Below the pieces are notes generated by a model. It had not been told where the DNA came from and did not search any database. It was given only the letters and a program-made list of their open reading frames with translations. Below are positions 1-8,522 of a DNA stretch of 64,000 bases, piece by piece. Positions within the stretch are counted from its first letter, which is position 1, and every line of letters begins with the position of its first letter. Both the position numbers and the translations under genes were made by a program. The stretch comes from Microvirga sp. ACRRW. GTDB taxonomy: Bacteria > Pseudomonadota > Alphaproteobacteria > Rhizobiales > Beijerinckiaceae. The stretch spans positions 248,001 through 312,000 of the forward strand of contig NZ_JAKRNJ010000004.1 of the NCBI RefSeq assembly GCF_022346925.1, in the 5' to 3' direction.

Positions 1-422
1 GCGTGATCCGCGGCGAAGTGCATGACGAGAATGCCTTCGCGCTCGGCGGCGCATCCGGCCATGCCGGATTGTTCGGCACCATCGATGCCGTGCTGAACTT
101 CGCCCAAGGGATTCTCGACGGCTCAGTTCTTTCCCCCCAATCGCTCGATGCCATCCGTACCCGCGTGTCGGAGAAACGTACCCTAGGCTGGGAAGGCGCC
201 TATTCCGGCTGGCACGGAGGCGATGCCTGCTCTCCCACCAGCATCGGTCATACAGGCTTTACCGGCACCGGCCTCTGGCTCGACTTCGAGCGCGGCCTTG
301 CCTGGTCCCTCTTGACCAACCGGGTGCATCCTTCCCGGCACAAAGACAGCGGAATCTTAAATCTCCGGCGCGCAACGGGCGAGCGCGCGATCGCGTTGTT
401 CGACGATCGGACGGGCTTTTAA
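1..422 (+). CDS. Serine hydrolase, beta-lactamase class C / esterase family (5' end outside window)
   Basis: Only the C-terminal ~139 residues are present; the frame is open to the left edge, so the start and the catalytic SxxK region lie upstream. Visible family marks are GEVHDENA followed by GGASGHAGLF, typical of class C beta-lactamase-like hydrolases (PF00144), and HTGFTGT near residue 83, the equivalent of the KTG box. It ends about 100 bp before murQ on the same strand. In alphaproteobacteria such hydrolases often sit with murQ and amino-sugar kinases, so a role in muropeptide or peptide-ester recycling is likely, but the substrate is unknown. Family call firm, function inferred. Confidence 0.8.
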   Translation, partial: VIRGEVHDENAFALGGASGHAGLFGTIDAVLNFAQGILDGSVLSPQSLDAIRTRVSEKRTLGWEGAYSGWHGGDACSPTSIGHTGFTGTGLWLDFERGLAWSLLTNRVHPSRHKDSGILNLRRATGERAIALFDDRTGF

Positions 423-523
423 GGATGTCCGCAAAAATCTGGTGACCTGAGCCGCGAGAGGCTCGGCGCCGATTGCTGGGGCTGCCAACTGGTCCTATAG
501 TGGTCTGAAAGAAAGTTGGTAGA

Positions 524-1414
524 ATGGCGACAGAACATTTCAGCTCCCGCTTCCAGGATCTCGACACGTGGCCAAGCCTCGACGTGCTGTCGGCCTTCTA
601 TGAAGGACAGCTCTCGGCCGTGGCCGCCGTCAGGTCGTCGCTTCCCGGAATCGCTGCGGCGGCGGAAGAAGCGGTCCAGCGTCTTCGCCGGGGCGGACGC
701 CTCGTCTATGTGGGCGCCGGCACCTCTGGGCGCATCGGCGTACAGGACGGAACCGAGCTGCCCCCCACCTTCAACTGGCCCGACGACAAGCTCGTCTATC
801 TCATCGCCGGTGGTGATCGCGCCATCATGAAGGCGGTCGAGAATGCGGAAGATTCGGTCGAGGAAGGCATCGCCGGCATTCGCAACAACAATATCGGACC
901 GAACGACGTCGTGATCGGCGTTGCCGCGAGCGGACGCACGCCGTTCACCATCGCGGCCCTGAAGGAGGCAGCCTCCCGCGGCGCGCAGACCATCGGCATT
1001 TCCAACAATGCGGATGCGCCGATTCTGGATGCCTGCTCTCATCCCATCCTGGCCGATACCGGCGAAGAGGTGATTGCCGGCTCGACCCGCATGAAGGCGG
1101 GCACGGCGCAGAAGATCATCCTGAACCTGCTCTCCTCGCTCATCATGGTGCGCATGGGCCGCGTGTATCGCGGACTCATGGTGAACATGCGCGCGACCAA
1201 CGCGAAGCTGCGCCGCCGCAGCGAGATCATGGTGATGCAGATCACCGATTGCGACGAGGCGACCGCGGCGAGTGCGATCCGCGAGGCGAACGGCGACCTG
1301 AAGACCGCCGTTCTCATCGCCATGGGCTCCGATCCGCAGGAGGCGCAAGCAGCGCTTTCGCGAAACGATGGCAATTTGCGCAAAGCCCTGGCAGAGTTTG
1401 CGCAGAAGAAATAA
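524..1414 (+). CDS. murQ: N-acetylmuramic acid 6-phosphate etherase
   Basis: MurQ removes the D-lactyl ether of MurNAc-6-phosphate to give GlcNAc-6-phosphate in cytoplasmic peptidoglycan recycling. The 296-residue length matches the family (about 300). A single SIS sugar-isomerase fold carries VGAGTSGRIG (63-72), the acidic stretch ENAEDS (106-111), ASGRTPF (135-141) and GSTRMKAGTAQK (186-197), all expected in MurQ, with a small helical C-terminal domain. The ATG is preceded by a purine-rich GAAAGAAAG. It is followed by a BadF-type kinase and a PfkB kinase on the same strand, an amino-sugar recycling operon. No MurP phosphotransferase transporter is visible, so the substrate is probably phosphorylated by the neighbouring kinase. 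Confidence 0.95.
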   Translation: MATEHFSSRFQDLDTWPSLDVLSAFYEGQLSAVAAVRSSLPGIAAAAEEAVQRLRRGGRLVYVGAGTSGRIGVQDGTELPPTFNWPDDKLVYLIAGGDRAIMKAVENAEDSVEEGIAGIRNNNIGPNDVVIGVAASGRTPFTIAALKEAASRGAQTIGISNNADAPILDACSHPILADTGEEVIAGSTRMKAGTAQKIILNLLSSLIMVRMGRVYRGLMVNMRATNAKLRRRSEIMVMQITDCDEATAASAIREANGDLKTAVLIAMGSDPQEAQAALSRNDGNLRKALAEFAQKK

Positions 1415-1457
1415 GACGTCGCGATATTCCAGCGACAGAAGGGGCTGACAGAGCGTC

Positions 1458-2366
1458 ATGGCATTGGGGCTTGGCATCGACGCAGGCGGAACGGCGACGC
1501 GATGGCGCTTGGCTGACGAGCAGGGGCGTTGCATCGCGCAAGGCAACGCCGAACCGCTCACCGGCCATCTCTTTTCCACTGCGGCCGAAGAGCGGGCGCG
1601 CCAGATCATTCTCGACATGGCGCAGGAAATCATGCGTCAGGGCAAGCCGCTCGGCATCATCGCCGGCATCACCGGGCTGACCCGCGACACGCCTTCCGAA
1701 GTGAAGATGCGCTCCCTCTTCGCGGAAATCTTCGAGCTTCCGCAGGATAAGGTCTTCGTCGCCGAGGACATGTGGATCGCCTACCTGTCGTATTTCGCGT
1801 TGGGCGAAGGCATCCTCGTCTATAGCGGCACGGGGTCCATCGGCTATTACCTCTCCGAGACCAAGGACGTGATCCGCGTCGGCGGGCGCGGCAACCTGAT
1901 CGACGATGGAGGATCCGGTTTCTGGATCGCCCGCGAGGCCCTGAAGACGGTCCTGCGCAAGGAAGAGGAAAGCCCCGGCGAAGGCTGGGCCACGCCCCTT
2001 GGCCGATCTCTTGAGAAGGCACTCGGCGGCACGGATTGGAACCTCGTGCGCTCCTATGTCTATGGCGGAGACAGGGGCAAGATCGGCTCGCTGGCCAGGG
2101 CCGTCGGCGAGGCGGCTCAGGCGGACGACAAAACGGCCCTGCGGATCCTGCGGGAAGCGGGCGAGGAGCTGGCCCGGCTCGCCAACAGCCTCACCAAGCG
2201 CATCGGGCCTCGGCCCGTGGCCCTGGCGGGCGGCAGCTCGCGCCTTCATCCCATCGTGGCCGAGGCTTTCCGGCACGATCTGATCGTCCCGGTCGAATTC
2301 GTTACCACCGATATCGACGCGGCGCTGACCGCCGCAAGGCTCGCCGCCACGTTGAACAAGCCTTGA
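1458..2366 (+). CDS. BadF/BadG-type ATPase, probable N-acetylglucosamine / N-acetylmuramic acid kinase
   Basis: A 302-residue cytoplasmic sugar kinase of the BadF/BadG/BcrA family in the actin-like ATPase fold. The phosphate-1 loop DAGGTATRW is at 8-16, a second glycine-rich loop SGTGSIGYY at 123-131, and GGRGNLIDDGGSG at 142-154, a pattern shared with GlcNAc kinases. A C-terminal LAGGSSRLHP gives the adenosine motif. It lies 43 bp after murQ on the same strand, so phosphorylation of MurNAc or GlcNAc released from muropeptides, feeding MurQ, is the best guess. Glucosamine kinase is an alternative; sequence alone does not settle the sugar. Confidence 0.85.
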   Translation: MALGLGIDAGGTATRWRLADEQGRCIAQGNAEPLTGHLFSTAAEERARQIILDMAQEIMRQGKPLGIIAGITGLTRDTPSEVKMRSLFAEIFELPQDKVFVAEDMWIAYLSYFALGEGILVYSGTGSIGYYLSETKDVIRVGGRGNLIDDGGSGFWIAREALKTVLRKEEESPGEGWATPLGRSLEKALGGTDWNLVRSYVYGGDRGKIGSLARAVGEAAQADDKTALRILREAGEELARLANSLTKRIGPRPVALAGGSSRLHPIVAEAFRHDLIVPVEFVTTDIDAALTAARLAATLNKP

Positions 2367-2448
2367 GCCTACCCGCAAGGCTTGCCTATTGGCCCTTCCT
2401 CGTCCAAGAATTCTGTCTCCATTTTCGACCGAGACTGTTGTTGAAGCC

Positions 2449-3351
2449 ATGCAAGCACTCTTCGTAGGCCAGACCTATATCGACGTCACCTTCCTCGCGG
2501 ACGAACTCCCGACCGGCGACGACAAGACCGTCGCCCGGGATTACGCCATTTCCTTTGGCGGCAATGCGGTGACGGCCGCTTTTGCCTGCGCCAAGCTCGG
2601 CATCGCTCCCGACCTGCTGACCTCGATTGCGGACGATTGGCTGGGCCGCATGTTCATCGACATGGCCGCGAAATACGGCATCTCGGTGCATCACCGAAAG
2701 GTGAAGGAATCCTCGCTGTCCTTCATCATGCCGCGCGGCGGCAAGCGCGCGATCGTGCGCTGCCGCGACGACCATTACCTGCATCCGGTGCCGCCGCTGA
2801 ATCTTCAAAGCTGCCGCGCGCTGCATCTCGACGGCCACCAGGCCGATGCGGCGATGCATTACGCCAAGGCCTGCCGCGAAGCCGGCATTCTCACCTCGCT
2901 CGATGGCGGCGGCTTGCGCTCAAACACGCATGAGCTGCTCGAGTTCATCGATGTCGCCATCGTCGCCGAGCGTCTGTGCGAGCAGATGAATATGACGCCG
3001 GGCGAGATGCTGACCTATCTCAAGGGCCGCGGCTGCAAGATCGGCGGCGTGACCTTGGGCGAGCGCGGAATGGTCTGGTACGACGAGAAAGGCACCGAGG
3101 GCATCCTTCCCTCGCTCGATGTGCCGTCCGATGCAGTGGTGGACACCAACGGCGCCGGCGACATTTTCCACGGTGCCTATGTCTATTCGGCCATGGCGCA
3201 TCCCGAAATGTCCTGGCGGGAGCATTTCATCTTCGCCCGCTCGGCTTCCGCCCATGCGATCCAACATCTCGGCAACGAGGCCAGCCTGCCGACACTCACC
3301 GATATCGTGGAGGTCCAGGCACGCTTCGCGGAGCGCAAGCAGGCCGCGTGA
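2449..3351 (+). CDS. PfkB-family carbohydrate kinase
   Basis: Ribokinase-fold sugar kinase of 300 residues. SFGGNAVTAA (35-44) fits the N-terminal PfkB signature and DTNGAGDIFHGA (232-243) is the C-terminal signature with the catalytic Asp of GAGD. The frame is open upstream to 2389, but the ATG at 2449 gives an N-terminus (MQALFVGQTYID) that begins directly with the first beta strand of the fold, so it is preferred. It follows the MurQ/BadF kinase pair on the same strand and is likely the last gene of that operon. The sugar is not identifiable; a phosphorylated hexose or amino-sugar product of the pathway is plausible. Confidence 0.85.
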   Translation: MQALFVGQTYIDVTFLADELPTGDDKTVARDYAISFGGNAVTAAFACAKLGIAPDLLTSIADDWLGRMFIDMAAKYGISVHHRKVKESSLSFIMPRGGKRAIVRCRDDHYLHPVPPLNLQSCRALHLDGHQADAAMHYAKACREAGILTSLDGGGLRSNTHELLEFIDVAIVAERLCEQMNMTPGEMLTYLKGRGCKIGGVTLGERGMVWYDEKGTEGILPSLDVPSDAVVDTNGAGDIFHGAYVYSAMAHPEMSWREHFIFARSASAHAIQHLGNEASLPTLTDIVEVQARFAERKQAA

Positions 3352-3356
3352 GCCTC

Positions 3357-4949
3357 TCAGGTTTGCTCGCCTGCGAGATCGACCCTGCGCACAATATCGA
3401 TGGCATCGAGGAATGCCTCGTCGTGGCTGACGACCAGCAGCGCGCCGTCATAGGCGCGCAGACCAGCCTCGACGGCCTCAATGGAGGCGATGTCGAGATG
3501 GTTCGTCGGCTCGTCGAGGATCAGGAATGCGGGCGGCTGCGATCCGCCCAGTACGCAGGCGAGGCCCGCGCGCAGCAATTGCCCGCCGCTTAACGTAGAG
3601 ACGCGCTGCAAAGCCGCGTCCGCGCGGAACATGAAGCGGGCGAGCGCGGCACGACAGGCATTCTCATCCACGTCTGGATTGATGCGGCGAAAATTGTCGC
3701 GGATCGAGCCGGACGCGTCGAGCAGGCTCACGCGCTGATCGAAAAATGCGAAGTCGCTCAAGACCTTCACACTTCCGCTCCAGGGCTGCAATTTTCCCGT
3801 GACGAGCGCGAGCAAAGTCGTCTTGCCGGAACCGTTTGGCCCGACAATGGAGATACGTTCAGGCCCAATGATGGAGAAGGAGAAGTCGCGCAGGATCGGT
3901 TGTTCCGGTTCATAGCCCACGCTTGCATTCTCGATCACGAGAACCGTCTTTCCCGATGGCAGATCCGTCGGCGGCAGCTTGACGGAGAACGTCTGCAAAA
4001 TCTCGATCCGCTCGCGGGCGGAGGCAGCAGCTTCAAGAGCCTGCGCGCGACGACGCTCGGTGAGACGAGCGTTCTTCGCACTCGTTTCCTCGCTGAGGTT
4101 TTTCAGGCCGTTCATGAGAATGCGCGGCATGTCGCCTTTGGCTCGCTTTCGTTTGGCCACGCCATCCTTACGCGCCTTTCTCTCTGAGGTTTCCTGAGCT
4201 TTCCGGTCGATCTCAGCGACGCGCTTCTCGGCATCCGCCAGATCGCGTCTGGTTGCAGCGAGCTCCAGCGCCTTGCTTTCGCGATAATGGCTCCAATTGC
4301 CGCCATAGCGCGTGGCACTGATGCTCGTCAGCTCCACAATGGCATCCATGGTTTCGAGCAATTCGCGGTCATGACTGACGATGATGGCACCACCGCGCCA
4401 CTCGGCCAGAAGCTTGATGACGGCCGCGCGACCAGCCCTATCGAGATTGTTGGTGGGCTCGTCCAGGAGCAGGAAATCGGGTTCGGCGAACACAAGCGCG
4501 GCGAGAGCGGCCCGTGTACTCTGTCCGCCCGAGAGGCTCGCGAGCGGCATATCCGGCTGCGCATCGAGGCCGACCTGGGCGAGCGCGGCGGCCATGCGGG
4601 CTTCGAGCATCCAATCGGCATTGGCGAGTTCGTCCGCCGTCGCTTCGCCGCTTTCGGCACGCCGCAGAACAGCCAGCGCATCGGCGGCGCCGAAGAGGGA
4701 CGCGATGGTCCTAGCCGGATCGACTTGAACGATCTGGCGCAGCATGCCCAAACTGCCCTTAACGGAGACCGTGCCGGAATGCGGGCGCATCTCGCCGGAG
4801 ACGAGCTTCAGCAGGGTGGTTTTGCCGACACCGTTGCGGCCGACGAGCCCGGTGCGTTCCGGACCGAAGTTCAGATCAAGGCGGGAAAGAAGCGGCTGGC
4901 CGTCAGGCAAGGACCACGAGAGGCGAGACAGGATGATGGAAGCAGGCAT
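3357..4949 (-). CDS. ABC-F family ATPase (soluble, duplicated ATP-binding cassettes)
   Basis: A 530-residue protein with two ABC domains and no membrane segment, as in the ABC-F translation-factor family. Cassette 1 has Walker A GRNGVGKTT (37-45), LSGGQ (139-143) and LLLDEPTNNLD (160-170); cassette 2 has GPNGSGKTT (370-378), a second LSGGQ and LILDEPTNHLD. The charged, probably coiled-coil linker (about 225-320) is the part that reaches into the ribosome in characterised members. The upstream in-frame start at 5015 would add 22 residues outside the fold, so MPASIILSRLSW is chosen. It could be a housekeeping Uup/EttA-like factor or an antibiotic-protection type; I cannot distinguish these. Its end converges with the PfkB kinase, 5 bp apart. 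Confidence 0.85.
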   Translation of the reverse strand: MPASIILSRLSWSLPDGQPLLSRLDLNFGPERTGLVGRNGVGKTTLLKLVSGEMRPHSGTVSVKGSLGMLRQIVQVDPARTIASLFGAADALAVLRRAESGEATADELANADWMLEARMAAALAQVGLDAQPDMPLASLSGGQSTRAALAALVFAEPDFLLLDEPTNNLDRAGRAAVIKLLAEWRGGAIIVSHDRELLETMDAIVELTSISATRYGGNWSHYRESKALELAATRRDLADAEKRVAEIDRKAQETSERKARKDGVAKRKRAKGDMPRILMNGLKNLSEETSAKNARLTERRRAQALEAAASARERIEILQTFSVKLPPTDLPSGKTVLVIENASVGYEPEQPILRDFSFSIIGPERISIVGPNGSGKTTLLALVTGKLQPWSGSVKVLSDFAFFDQRVSLLDASGSIRDNFRRINPDVDENACRAALARFMFRADAALQRVSTLSGGQLLRAGLACVLGGSQPPAFLILDEPTNHLDIASIEAVEAGLRAYDGALLVVSHDEAFLDAIDIVRRVDLAGEQT

Positions 4950-5251
4950 GGATACGGATTTCCCCAATGGCAAAGCGGGTTGGCATTGCTGTCGGGTTGA
5001 AATCCATTGCGGCACATCCTGTCAGAATCGACGCTCTCTCATCGGCGGCGTCCAGCCGGAGATATACAGACCCCGGTGATCCATCGCAAGATTAAGGCCC
5101 GGACGCCTGAACCTGCACGGCAGGCGAACCTGTGCCGACTATCTTCTTGCCTTGAAGCTTAAGCATTTGTAACGTTGTGTATCTTATAAAACGAAAGCTC
5201 CCGCAGCATCCGCTGGAGTCGGCTCGAGTCACATAAGGGGGGTTGGCCGTC
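4950..5251. other. Divergent intergenic region between ABC-F and HWE kinase genes
   Basis: About 300 bp without a gene. It must hold the promoters for both divergent genes. A near direct repeat AACCTGCACGGC / AACCTGTGCCG occurs around 5110-5140, and an A+T-richer patch (TTTGTAACGTTGTGTATC) around 5166. I see no convincing sigma-70 or EcfG promoter. AAGGGGGG at 5235-5242 is the ribosome-binding site for the kinase. Confidence 0.4.
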
Positions 5252-6721
5252 GTGAGTCCTTCTCAGCCCTGGGCATATGGACTTGACGAGATCCGGCTGC
5301 GCGACAGCGTCGAAAAGTTCGGGCATGAGGCGCTGGCCGATATTCTCGAGAACATCCCCCTGGCCGTTGTCGTCACCTTCGGCCACCCACCACGCATTGC
5401 CTTCGCCAACAAGCTGTTCCGGTCGGCATTCGGTGCACCGCAGGCAGACTTCACGGGCCAGACGCCCTCCGATGTCATGGGGGGGCTTTACACCCCTACC
5501 CTTCAGTCCCTGCGCTACCGCGCCTATACGACGGGCGAGCCGCAGGAGTTGAGAGACATTCCGTTGATGCTCGTCCCCGGTCAGGTTTCCTACTGGGATC
5601 TGAAGCTCTTGCCCATCCGCAATGCCGACCATCAGATCGAAGGGGTTCTGTCTCTTGCGGCCAATGTCACGGAGCGCGCCAAGGCGCGCAATGCCGCTGA
5701 TGATCAGGCTCATGAAGCGGATCTCTTCCACGAGCGCCTGACCCTGGCAATCGAAGCCGCCGAGATGGGCATGTGGGATTGGACCGCCGCGACGGGCAAG
5801 ATCTATTGGTCGGACCGCTACCGGGATATCTTCGGCATCAGCGCCGACCAGCCGCTCACACACGAGTTCTGGCTATCTGTCATCCATCCTGAGGATCGTG
5901 ACTGGGTCAGGAAGAAAGTCGATGCCCTGAACGATCCTGCCTCAGGCGGCAGGCTTCAGATGGATTACCGGATCATCCATCCCGATGGCGGCATCCGCTG
6001 GATCAGTTGCCGCGGTCGCATGCTCTACACGTCGGAGGGTGGCACGACGAAGCCTCTACGCCTTCTCGGCACGATGCTCGACAACACGGAGCGGCGCAGG
6101 AACGAGGAAGCCCGTCAGCTTCTGGCGAAAGAGCTTGATCATCGCGTCAAGAACCTGTTCGCGATGGCGAATGCCATGGTGACGATGACCGCACGAACAG
6201 CGACCTCGACGCAGGACATGGCCGATGCTCTTCATGGGCGCCTGAATGCCTTGGCCAAGGCTCATGAGTTGATCCGCCCCGCCGTTTCGGAAGACAGCCC
6301 CATCGAGGGCGAAACTTCCGTGTGCGAGATCGTCAAAACCATTCTCGCGCCGCACCGGGATTTCGGGATGCCCGCACGCATCGTAATCGACTGCGCACCG
6401 ATTGCCGTTGGCGCGAAGGCCGCAACCAGCCTCACCCTCGTCCTGCACGAGCTGGCGACCAATGCCTCGAAATACGGCTCACTCTCCGTAGCCCATGGCC
6501 ATCTCACAATCAGCTGCTGGCAGGATGGAGAGACGATGTCGCTCGTCTGGCAGGAAACGGATGGGCCGCGCATCGAAGGCAAGCCGACGACGAGAGGGTT
6601 CGGCTCGCAGCTTGCCCGCAAGAGCGTGACCGATCAGCTGGGCGGCACGATCAGACCCGATTGGCGCCCTGAAGGGCTGCGCGTCGAGTTGCAGATTCCG
6701 TTGAGCCAGTTGTCGCCCTGA
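5252..6721 (+). CDS. PAS-PAS sensor histidine kinase, HWE family
   Basis: A 489-residue cytoplasmic sensor kinase with no membrane segment. Two PAS domains lie at about 25-135 and 150-275, the second with a PAC-like tail DYRIIHPDGGIRWI. The kinase part starts at ELDHRVKNLFAM with the phospho-accepting His near residue 297, followed by N-box HELATNASKYG and LVWQETDG, whose conserved Trp-Glu gives HWE kinases their name; the G box is RGFGSQL. Family members include light and general-stress sensors in alphaproteobacteria. GTG at 5252 is preferred to TTG at 5243 because AAGGGGGG sits the right distance from the GTG. No response regulator is adjacent, so it is an orphan kinase. Confidence 0.88.
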   Translation: MSPSQPWAYGLDEIRLRDSVEKFGHEALADILENIPLAVVVTFGHPPRIAFANKLFRSAFGAPQADFTGQTPSDVMGGLYTPTLQSLRYRAYTTGEPQELRDIPLMLVPGQVSYWDLKLLPIRNADHQIEGVLSLAANVTERAKARNAADDQAHEADLFHERLTLAIEAAEMGMWDWTAATGKIYWSDRYRDIFGISADQPLTHEFWLSVIHPEDRDWVRKKVDALNDPASGGRLQMDYRIIHPDGGIRWISCRGRMLYTSEGGTTKPLRLLGTMLDNTERRRNEEARQLLAKELDHRVKNLFAMANAMVTMTARTATSTQDMADALHGRLNALAKAHELIRPAVSEDSPIEGETSVCEIVKTILAPHRDFGMPARIVIDCAPIAVGAKAATSLTLVLHELATNASKYGSLSVAHGHLTISCWQDGETMSLVWQETDGPRIEGKPTTRGFGSQLARKSVTDQLGGTIRPDWRPEGLRVELQIPLSQLSP

Positions 6722-6735
6722 GCCTGAACAAGAAA

Positions 6736-6758
6736 AAGGCGGCTGTTTAAGCCGCCTT
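6736..6758. terminator. Bidirectional terminator between HWE kinase and prfC
   Basis: Perfect 9-bp stem AAGGCGGCT / AGCCGCCTT with the 5-nt loop GTTTA (6745-6749), followed by T-rich sequence on both strands. The prfC stop codon (TAA on the minus strand, 6747-6749) lies in the loop, so the hairpin serves both converging genes. Confidence 0.8.
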
Positions 6759-8330
6759 CTTCTGGTAATCCTTCACATCCGAGAACTGGATCGATTTGTA
6801 ACGGTCCATCTCGTATTGCAGGTTGAAGGTGTTCGCCGCCATGAACACGGGCGCCTCGTCGAGGTCGCGCGCCATGGACGACAGGTGGCTCTCGATGAAT
6901 TTGTCGAGCTCGCGCGGATCGTCCGCCGTGATCCAGCGGCAGATCGAAAAGCGCGTCGGCTCGTAATCGATGGGCAGGCCGTATTCGGCAGCCAGCCGCT
7001 CTTTCAGCACGTCGAGCTGCAGCGCGCCCACGACGCCGACGATGGCGCCGGAACCGTCCTGCGGGATGAAGAGCTGCACGACGCCCTCTTCCGCCATCTG
7101 CTGCAGCGCCTCGCGCAGCTTCTTCGCTTTCATCGCGTCCTGCAGCTTGATGCGGCGCAGGATCTCTGGCGCGAAACTCGGTACGCCGCGGAACACGAGA
7201 TCCTCGCCCTCGGTCAGCGTATCGCCGATGCGCAGAGTGCCGTGGTTGGGAATGCCCACCACGTCGCCCGCCCAGGCTTCGTCCGCGATCGCGCGGTCCT
7301 GCGCGAAGAAGAATTGCGGCGTGTTGAGGCTCATGGGCTTGCCCGTGCGCACGAGCTTCGCCTTCATACCGCGCTGGAGCTTGCCGGAACAGATGCGCAT
7401 GAAAGCGATGCGGTCGCGGTGGTTCGGATCCATGTTGGCCTGGATCTTGAACACGAAGCCGGTCATGCGGCTCTCGCCCGCTTCCACGAGGCGCTTGTCC
7501 GCCTCCTGCCCGCGCGGCGGCGGCGCATATTCACCGAGCGCGTCGATGAGATCGCGCACGCCGAAATTGCGTAAGGCGCTGCCGAAGAACACCGGCGTCA
7601 GATGACCTTCGCGGAAGGACGCAAGATCGAACGGCTTGCAGGCTTCCTGCGCCAGCATCACCTCTTCCTGCCAGGCGTCCACTTCATGGGCCGGCAGAAG
7701 ATTCAGAAGCTTCGGATCATCGGGTCCGGAAACCGCCATCAGCTCGTCGTCCGTGTCGATGCGGCGAACGGCATTGCGTCGCAGGTCGAAGGTACCCGCG
7801 AAGCTCTTGCCCTGGCTGATCGGCCAGGTGACGGGCGCGGTATCGAGCGCCAGGGTCTTCTCGATCTCGTCGAGCAGGTCGAAGGGGCTGCGCGCCTCGC
7901 GGTCCATCTTGTTGATGAAGGTCACGATGGGGATGTCGCGCATGCGGCACACTTCGAAGAGCTTGCGCGTGCGCGCCTCGATGCCCTTCGCGGCGTCGAT
8001 CACCATGATCGCCGAGTCGACGGCGGTCAGCGTGCGGTAGGTGTCCTCCGAGAAGTCCTCGTGGCCCGGCGTGTCGAGCAGGTTGAAGACGCAGCCGCCA
8101 TACTCGAAGGTCATCACGGAGGTCACGACCGAGATGCCGCGCTCCTTCTCGATGCCCATCCAGTCGGACCGGGTGGAGACACGGTTCTTCTTGGCCTTCA
8201 CCTCGCCGGCGAGCTGGATCGCGCCTCCGAACAGCAGGAGCTTTTCGGTGAGCGTGGTCTTACCCGCGTCGGGGTGGGAGATGATCGCAAAGGTTCGGCG
8301 GCGGCCCACGGGGGCCGGAAGATCGGGCAT
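6747..8330 (-). CDS. prfC: Peptide chain release factor 3
   Basis: RF3 is the translational GTPase that recycles RF1/RF2 from the ribosome after peptide release. The 527 residues match the family (about 530). G1 is HPDAGKTT near 18-25, G3 is DTPGHEDF and G4 is NKMD, followed by the EF-Tu-like beta-barrel domain 2 and the RF3-specific C-terminal domain ending in QFSDVKDYQKKAA. The GTPase domain sequence GIEKERGISV is typical of RF3. Transcribed alone, with a terminator hairpin overlapping its stop codon and a divergent short transcription unit upstream at about 8430. Confidence 0.96.
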   Translation of the reverse strand: MPDLPAPVGRRRTFAIISHPDAGKTTLTEKLLLFGGAIQLAGEVKAKKNRVSTRSDWMGIEKERGISVVTSVMTFEYGGCVFNLLDTPGHEDFSEDTYRTLTAVDSAIMVIDAAKGIEARTRKLFEVCRMRDIPIVTFINKMDREARSPFDLLDEIEKTLALDTAPVTWPISQGKSFAGTFDLRRNAVRRIDTDDELMAVSGPDDPKLLNLLPAHEVDAWQEEVMLAQEACKPFDLASFREGHLTPVFFGSALRNFGVRDLIDALGEYAPPPRGQEADKRLVEAGESRMTGFVFKIQANMDPNHRDRIAFMRICSGKLQRGMKAKLVRTGKPMSLNTPQFFFAQDRAIADEAWAGDVVGIPNHGTLRIGDTLTEGEDLVFRGVPSFAPEILRRIKLQDAMKAKKLREALQQMAEEGVVQLFIPQDGSGAIVGVVGALQLDVLKERLAAEYGLPIDYEPTRFSICRWITADDPRELDKFIESHLSSMARDLDEAPVFMAANTFNLQYEMDRYKSIQFSDVKDYQKKAA

Positions 8331-8403
8331 GGCTCTAAATTCTTGAATACTCGGTGGGGGACAGAACGCCGCAGCTTCCTGCCCTTTCGTGGACTTCTTC
8401 TGA

Positions 8404-8415
8404 CCCCATATGGGG
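8404..8415. promoter_or_regulatory. 12-bp perfect palindrome upstream of prfC and the 8448 mini-gene
   Basis: CCCCATATGGGG is a perfect palindrome in the divergent region between prfC (minus) and the short reading frame at 8448 (plus), about 75 bp from the prfC start. It could be an operator or part of a leader hairpin. The function is a guess. Confidence 0.3.
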
Positions 8416-8431
8416 GTTTCCCGTCAACAAC

Positions 8432-8448
8432 GAAAGGAGGTGATCCAG
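8432..8448 (+). promoter_or_regulatory. Extended Shine-Dalgarno complementary to the 16S rRNA 3' end
   Basis: GAAAGGAGGTGATCCAG is the exact reverse complement of the 3'-terminal CTGGATCACCTCCTTTC of typical bacterial 16S rRNA, 17 nt without mismatch; most genes use 4-6 nt. The AGGAGG core is 7 nt from the GTG at 8448, an optimal spacing. The 16S of this organism is not in the window, so the comparison uses the conserved bacterial tail. Confidence 0.7.
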
Positions 8449-8522
8449 TGTCTCATTGTCATACCCTACGGTCCCCGGTTGCCGTGACCTGGATCTTGGC
8501 CTCTGCCGAGATTGGTGCGTAA
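8448..8522 (+). CDS. 24-residue small protein or leader peptide behind an extended Shine-Dalgarno
   Basis: A GTG-initiated frame of 24 codons ending in TAA at 8520-8522. The product begins MSHCHTLRSPVAVTW and ends ILASAEIGA: a short basic/His/Cys start followed by a hydrophobic stretch. No family recognised. Translation is suggested by the 17-nt 16S-complementary sequence directly before it, and a strong terminator lies 46 nt after it, so this looks like an independent mRNA of under 200 nt. A 13-nt palindrome GTGCGTAACGCAC (8515-8527) overlaps the stop codon. Alternatives are a small regulatory RNA that uses anti-Shine-Dalgarno pairing, or a ribosome-sensing leader. The reading frame is certain; that it is a gene is inference. 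Confidence 0.5.
   Translation: MSHCHTLRSPVAVTWILASAEIGA

Noticed and set aside
1314-2450. Long minus-strand open frame opposite murQ and the BadF kinase
   Set aside because: Antisense frame without motifs; the plus-strand genes have clear family signatures and ribosome-binding sites.
8432-8480. Fragment of a 16S rRNA gene on the minus strand
   Set aside because: The match stops after 17 nt; only a separate CCCTACGG octamer further on resembles 16S. A true rRNA remnant would continue, and the 17-nt match with perfect spacing to a GTG is better explained as a ribosome-binding sequence.
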